Below are positions 59,057 through 64,000 of a stretch of 64,000 bases of DNA, piece after piece; position 1 is the stretch's first letter, and every line of letters starts with the position of its first letter. Source of the DNA: Calvatia gigantea (lineage: Eukaryota > Basidiomycota > Agaricomycetes > Agaricales > Lycoperdaceae); assembly GCA_025093985.1 (NCBI GenBank), contig JACAAK010000014.1:2294001-2358000 (forward strand). Reading direction: 5' to 3'. The notes under the pieces were generated by a model, which was not told the origin of the DNA, made no database searches, and saw only the letters and a program-made list of their open reading frames with translations. The position numbers and the translations under genes are program-made.

Positions 59057-60227
59057 ATGGACAGATACTCTGATGGTGTAGTTGTCATCCTTTAATGGTT
59101 TCTTTTGTGGTTTTGGTTTTGCGATTGTGGCAGGATCTTAATACTCGAAAACTGACATACCCTACCGGGATTGCTTTCCACTGTGACTAACGCGAGTCGA
59201 TTCGTCGCCAAGAACTTCATTCGCGCAGCTCCCCCGTACTGAGGTCGTCTAGAATCTGGTTCCGGGCGGGGAGAATGAAAGTGGCATGTTGGATACCCCT
59301 GAATAAACTTAAGCCGAACAAGGGCTTCTGAGGTCTCTCGAAGCCTTTCAACCATCCATCACGCTGTAAATATTGTCCTTGAACCAATGAGGCAGTTTAT
59401 GCCTACCTGTTGCAGTGCTCGCGGGTCATCAACGGACGGTCCACACCGAGATAACTCCTGATAGATGTTCTGTGGGAAGGTCAGTGAAGCGGGTTCCGGC
59501 TTGAGTTCCCTGTTGAATCTCGATCCGATCTCAGATGTATCTATAAATATATGAAACACTTCGGATCTTGAGAACTCACCCTATGGAGGTTTGAGCCCTT
59601 TACAATACTTTGCATCATCATTTAGGTGCTGTAGTACGCTGTATAATGATTCATAGCTTGCGTAGATTACATGTACTACTGTGCTGCATTATGCTCTGAA
59701 TATGCTACTTGTAGATAGTATTTCTCCCTTTAACCAGGTCATAGGGTATTATCTCCTTGGACTAGTATATAAGCACCAATATGTTGTATGTAATTCTACA
59801 GACAATTCTACTTGTCTAACACTTGAACAAGTTCTTCTCCTACACAAAGCTCACTACATCTTGTAAGTGACTACCTTTCTACACTGTGCTTTTAGCTGGT
59901 GGTAGTTGTTGTCTCAACATTCCCCTGCTTGGTAAGTCTTGGGAAAATATGCATAGCCTATTTAGTTTTTTTTTTTCTTTTTTTCAGACCAGGTTGGTGT
60001 TCAAACATTCAAGACGGCCATTGATGAAGTTGATCAGGACTGGCGGGCGCCCACCACGTTTGCTGTGGTTTGTGATGCAACGTATTTGCATAACCAAGGC
60101 CGAGAAGGGATCCGCAAGCTTGTTATATGCTTTTACAAACTATTACGTCTCCACCGTTGAACACCGTAATGGCCCAAGTTTGTATAAAGCATAATTGTAG
60201 CACACATCACCGTTCTTAATCCTGTCC
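59057..60227. other. Intergenic region with LTR-like sequence and an unassigned coding-like stretch
   Basis: About 59632-59880 looks like a retroelement LTR: it starts TGTAGTACGC, has a TATATAAGC box near 59766, and can end TTTCTACA near 59880. No target duplication was found. 59990-60130 reads as an open coding-like stretch (DQVGVQTFKTAIDEVDQDW) that I cannot assign. Nothing else was recognised. Confidence 0.35.
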
Positions 60228-61636
60228 ATGCCACCCCGCAAACAAAAACGTTAGTAGTAAACCCACTGCAGCTCTAATCGAAACTACCACCGTCACCCGG
60301 AACTCTCATGTAAATGAGGTTAACGGAAAACCTTCGGCGGGGGTTGACATTAACGGCCAATGCAAACTCTTTAAATTTGCAGCCGAATTGCTGCGCCGAG
60401 TCATATGTTACATTCCAGCAGTTGGGATACCCACTGGTAGGCGTATGGAATCCCAGTTCTTCCACCTATAGCACTAGAGCGCTGGGATGCTCTACGCACT
60501 CTTTCACAAACATGTCGTTTATGGCGATCGGTCTTTTTCCCAATGCTTTGGGAACGAGTGGAGGCATGCGTATTGAGAACGAAGATGCCCTTCCCATGCA
60601 AGCCGACCTCCGATAGTATGGAGCCAGGTATGAGTGTTTTCCCAGGTATCCTACTTATATGAGCCAACAGAATCTGAAAGACTTGATCGACTGGGAAGCC
60701 GAGGATATACCCAAGAGCTGGTACAAGGACATTTCAAGGTATTTAGAGCAGTTAAGCAAGGGCTTGATTGCTGACACAAGAGCAGCTGCCTGTGTCCGGT
60801 GCTGTGTTTATCCACCCCACCTTACTACCTTACTAATTCTGTAGGGGATAGAGTCGTCAATGTATCGTTGACACGGTGCTCCTCAAATACCGTTCTTCCG
60901 GCCTTTGTCAAGTGTTTGGAAAACCTTCCAAATGTCCATACAATCCAAATCTTCCACGCGCATTCGCAAATGGCGACTATGCTCAAAACGCACTTCGAGG
61001 GCCACCATTTACCTACCGTTCGCACGATTATCCTCCCGGACTATGCACACCAGATTCTGCGGGCTTGCCTGAGGTCCGACGGGTTAGATGTAACGACGGA
61101 GATGGCAGCAAACTGGTATCTGCCATTGCCAGGGAGTGCAAAAAAGGTCGAGGTTCTGGAGGGCATTTCATCGTCCTTTGATAAGAAATCCACCATAAAA
61201 CGTACGTTCATTCTTGTAGCCTTGACAGGCAAACTCAGCACTAAAAACATTGATTTGGTAGGTCTGATCAAAGCTTGTCCAAAGCTTGTCCAAACCTTCG
61301 CCAAATTGGACTGCACTACGTCGATGCAGTACGTTGTGTCAAGCCATCCTAGTTTGCCACCTTTCTCATCCCACTCCATGATGTTTTCAGGACGACCTTG
61401 CACTGTTATCCGGCCTCAAAAATCTGACACGAATTGAATTTCTTATCCGGAAGAACATTACAGAAACGTATCTTCAAGACTCCGAAACAGCCCCGTTACT
61501 CAGGACTGCCAAAAATGACCTCAAAGCTAGCTCGACGAAGGAACGGAAGGTTTTAAATATTCGATTTGAACGGTTTGACTCCTCTGGGCCAATCGTGATG
61601 TGGGCGCGTGAGGTTCCTCTTGAGGACATACAGTAA
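60228..61636 (+). CDS. F-box/LRR-like protein of a basidiomycete family
   Basis: The start MPPRKQKR (60228) leads to LFKFAAELLRRVICYIPAVG, joined by a short intron (about 60437-60472) to ALERWDALRTLSQTCRLWRS and VFFPMLWERVEAC. This is the degenerate F-box layout. After an intron near 60840 come LPAFVKCLENLPNVHTIQIF, LPTVRTIILPDYAHQILRAC, EVRRVRCNDGDGSKLVSAIA and KVEVLEGISSS. The end is LALLSGLKNLTRIEFLIRKN to VPLEDIQ at 61636. The repeats resemble leucine-rich scaffolds of fungal F-box proteins and the substrate is unknown. An extra base near 60251, a missing base near 61062 and an extra A in the run near 61141 disturb the frame. Confidence 0.72.
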
Positions 61637-62496
61637 ATCGCTGACTCGTATCACTTATATATTGTGAAACTGCATGGAGAAGTATAAGATGCCCTCGTAT
61701 TGAAGAATGCAATTGGAACCTGCGAAAAAAAACCTACACTCCTATTTGTTCACCTACCCTCTTATACATACATATATATTGCTTCACTTCGAAACCGGCC
61801 ACTCCTTTGGTTTACAGGAGGTTTTTGCACACTTGGCTTCCCCAAAGAGCCTGTAACGTTGGAACCGCAAGAAGGAAAGGAGTGCCTGAATACTCGCAAG
61901 ATGCGGCGATCGCACGCGTGACCAAATCAGTGGGGAATATCCTCAAGCTCAGCGAAACCCAAGGAAAGAAGACGTTGAAACTTTCACTGCTCAGCGCCGG
62001 CTCGATAGGGCTCGGGCTATCAATATTATCCAAGCATCCGATAGTGACCGAAGGCCTATCACACGTCCGCACCTCACCCATGCGTAACTTCCTCTATCCC
62101 AGTGCCATCCCCTATCCTTCAGAGACACTATTCCGGGTCCAAACCCAACCCCAGACATGACAATCATCGATCACTCAGTCAGAGAGGGAACTTGCCCGTG
62201 ATGGCCGGGCAGGATCTTTATCACCCTAAGCTCGACGACCATCTAACCTAAGGTTTGTAAGTAAGCAAGTGGTCCGTGTTGGATTGATGAATTGACCGTT
62301 ACGTTCTCACCCAATATCATAGTTGGTTTCCAAAAGATTTTTGTCACTGACAACCAATAGCATAACAAATATGATTATTGTCCAATTGTGAGGAGGGATT
62401 AATTGAAGATTTTATATACCGGAGTGTTTAATAGGGTATATCGTGAATAAATAAGGTCATAAAGGTCATAAACTGTCCACTATTCTCCAGTGTAAT
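61637..62496. other. Intergenic region with a possible short open frame
   Basis: A plus-strand open frame ending at 62160 has no recognised motif. A GGTCATAAA repeat (62452-62470) and AT-rich sequence occur near the 3' end of the minus-strand gene. No gene is called. Confidence 0.35.
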
Positions 62497-63510
62497 TTAA
62501 AAATAACTATAGGTCGTTGTCGCGGAACCTGGAACAGACGATGGTGCAAAAATAAACCGAATAGGCAGTGGGAAGGGTGAGCTCAGACCGCGGGTATGCC
62601 CATGAGCCGCTGGAGGTTGCCGTGGCGTCAGGCTGGACATGTCCATTGAGCGAGCTCCCCTCGTTCGTGGTTTCATAAAAGCAGTAGAGGGTGTGCTTGG
62701 AGATGTATAGGTGAATCTTGTGTCGGGATCTTGAACATGAACTGGGTTGGGCCGGCGCCTTGGCTGGGCCTGAAGTGATGGGGAGGGGAGAACGGGAGCA
62801 ACTTCCGCCACCGCAGAAGTGGGAGGATTGGATGGTTCAACGAATGCTTGTGATATCAGTCTCGCAGCTGTGCTATCGCGTAGATGGAGTTGGCCCAATT
62901 TCAATAGTGGACGACTACGCGTTGAGCTTGAGCGAGGTTCGGGAACATAATCGAGAGCCACTGCTGAAGAGCTCCGGTCATCTGAGTCTTCTGGTTCCGG
63001 AGACTCTCGTGACCCAGTCCCGTTAATCACTTCCAACAGAGAAGTGGAGGGTTGGGGGAGTAGCTGGGAGAGCGCTTCTGGGATATCCCCTACAATAGTA
63101 GGAGAGATAGGCGTAAACCCTGTTTCTGGTGTTGACGGCGTGAGCGGAGAACTAGCACTTAAGACGAAGAAGAATGGTCCAAGATTTGTGGAAGGTTTCG
63201 GTGTATCATCTTTGGGTTGCTGGTGTTGCGGGGGTGATATTAGCGGGAAGGATTTGAGTGGACTTGAATTTAAAGGTGATGATATCTCGTCTCTCGCTGG
63301 TGAGGTGATCTGCACCGATGAAAGTGAATTATTGGGATTAAAATGAGATGCGGAGGAACATACATCTTCTTCCATATTGAAATAATCGTTGTATGTCTTG
63401 TAAAGCAAGCCTGTCCCATCTTCTGACATTTGCCGCCGCTGGAGCGGACGGCCAATGGAAGTCGGAGGCACTGGTAAGGTCATGTTACCCGAATCCAACA
63501 CTGAGTTCAT
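62497..63510 (-). CDS. Ser/Pro-rich disordered protein of unknown function
   Basis: This is an intron-free open frame of 337 codons. The composition is dominated by Ser, Pro and Thr with no helix-forming or membrane segments, indicating intrinsic disorder. Short acidic and basic patches occur (EPEDSDDRSSS, QPRRRPNPVHVQDPD). A near-N-terminal GLLYKTYNDYFNMEEDV patch is the only aromatic-rich, possibly folded or motif-bearing part. No family is recognised. Its length without stops in a genome with many frame slips supports a real gene, but it could also be one exon of a longer protein. Confidence 0.55.
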   Translation of the reverse strand: MNSVLDSGNMTLPVPPTSIGRPLQRRQMSEDGTGLLYKTYNDYFNMEEDVCSSASHFNPNNSLSSVQITSPARDEISSPLNSSPLKSFPLISPPQHQQPKDDTPKPSTNLGPFFFVLSASSPLTPSTPETGFTPISPTIVGDIPEALSQLLPQPSTSLLEVINGTGSRESPEPEDSDDRSSSAVALDYVPEPRSSSTRSRPLLKLGQLHLRDSTAARLISQAFVEPSNPPTSAVAEVAPVLPSPSLQAQPRRRPNPVHVQDPDTRFTYTSPSTPSTAFMKPRTRGARSMDMSSLTPRQPPAAHGHTRGLSSPFPLPIRFIFAPSSVPGSATTTYSYF

Positions 63511-64000
63511 TTAGGAGATTACAGGGTGGGTACTTTCAAGGCTAGGTGTCCGTGTGGTCAAGATCCAAGGGAGGAAGTTCATGAAAGAAGAAAGTTGGTG
63601 GGGGATGATCTTGAAGTATCACCTAGGAACGGTCTGCGTTGAGTGCTGGATGCGAATGGCATGTACATGAGTCACCAAGCCGATGGTGCAGGCGCGTTTC
63701 ATGGCTGTGTCCGTGAAACTGTTGGAATTACCAAAAAAAAATGGCGGATGACCCATTTAGCGTAACCGCACCGAGCCCGGAACCCCTGGTCCAACCTCGA
63801 TCCCTCCTGCCTTTACAATACCCCAGACGCAGGAGCCGGATCAGCCTATACAAACCCCAAGTGGCCAGTGGGGGAGTCGCGAGGGAATGGACGGTTGCTT
63901 CTTCATTAAGTGCGCATCAATCGAGATCAAAGTATGAAACATCAGTCATGCATCAAGGTAATGATGAGCGTAGCAGTGTAAGACGCTCCAGTTACATAAG
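63511..64000. other. Region upstream of the disordered-protein gene
   Basis: No supported coding sequence. It is probably promoter sequence for the minus-strand gene. Confidence 0.4.

Overview
This window is nuclear DNA from a filamentous basidiomycete, most likely a member of Agaricomycotina. The evidence is a high density of 45-60 nt GT-AG introns, fungal orthologues (TOM70, HUS1, DPH2, YPP1, an M1 aminopeptidase, a Maf-type pyrophosphatase), mushroom-type seven-helix membrane proteins, expanded F-box families and degraded Ty3/gypsy elements. No rRNA, tRNA or CRISPR was recognised.

Layout. 1743-10220 (+) encodes a very large sacsin-like protein: two Hsp90-type ATPase modules followed by a BTB domain. 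10924-11932 (+) is a secreted con-13-like protein with an HExxH motif. 12557-14842 holds a decayed and then an intact F-box gene of a family with further broken copies at 25.0-26.2, 28.85, 43.6-45.8 and 50.6-52.3 kb. 15786-20373 (-) is TOM70, split by a 2.0 kb retroelement block that is bracketed by a 340 bp duplication of TOM70 itself. 20736-22289 (+) is an unknown membrane-anchored protein, followed by a second retroelement block bracketed by a 204 bp duplication. 26.97-28.55 kb (-) holds exons of a PD-(D/E)XK-like protein. 30083-32476 is a head-to-head pair, HUS1 (-) and Maf (+). 32880-38562 (-) is an M1 aminopeptidase with a palindromic 1.8 kb transposon at an intron/exon border. 39679-41247 and 48467-49705 (+) are seven-helix proteins. 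42980-43586 (-) is a small RCR-like PY-motif protein. 46055-46790 (+) is a P-loop kinase with an 11 nt microexon. DPH2 (-) and YPP1 (+) form a second head-to-head pair at 52942-59056. 60228-61636 (+) is an F-box/LRR-like gene and 62497-63510 (-) is a disordered protein.

The housekeeping genes cover protein import, the 9-1-1 DNA-damage clamp, diphthamide synthesis, PI4-kinase recruitment and peptide trimming. They are unrelated in pathway and interleaved with mobile and decaying sequence. Almost every long conserved gene contains one or more places where a single extra base breaks the frame with no room for an intron. The shared direction of these slips suggests residual insertion errors in the assembly more than true pseudogenisation, so the 'pseudogene' status of TOM70 and the sacsin-like gene is provisional. 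The most interesting local events are the fold-back transposon that duplicated a splice acceptor, and the two retroelement blocks bracketed by long host-sequence duplications.
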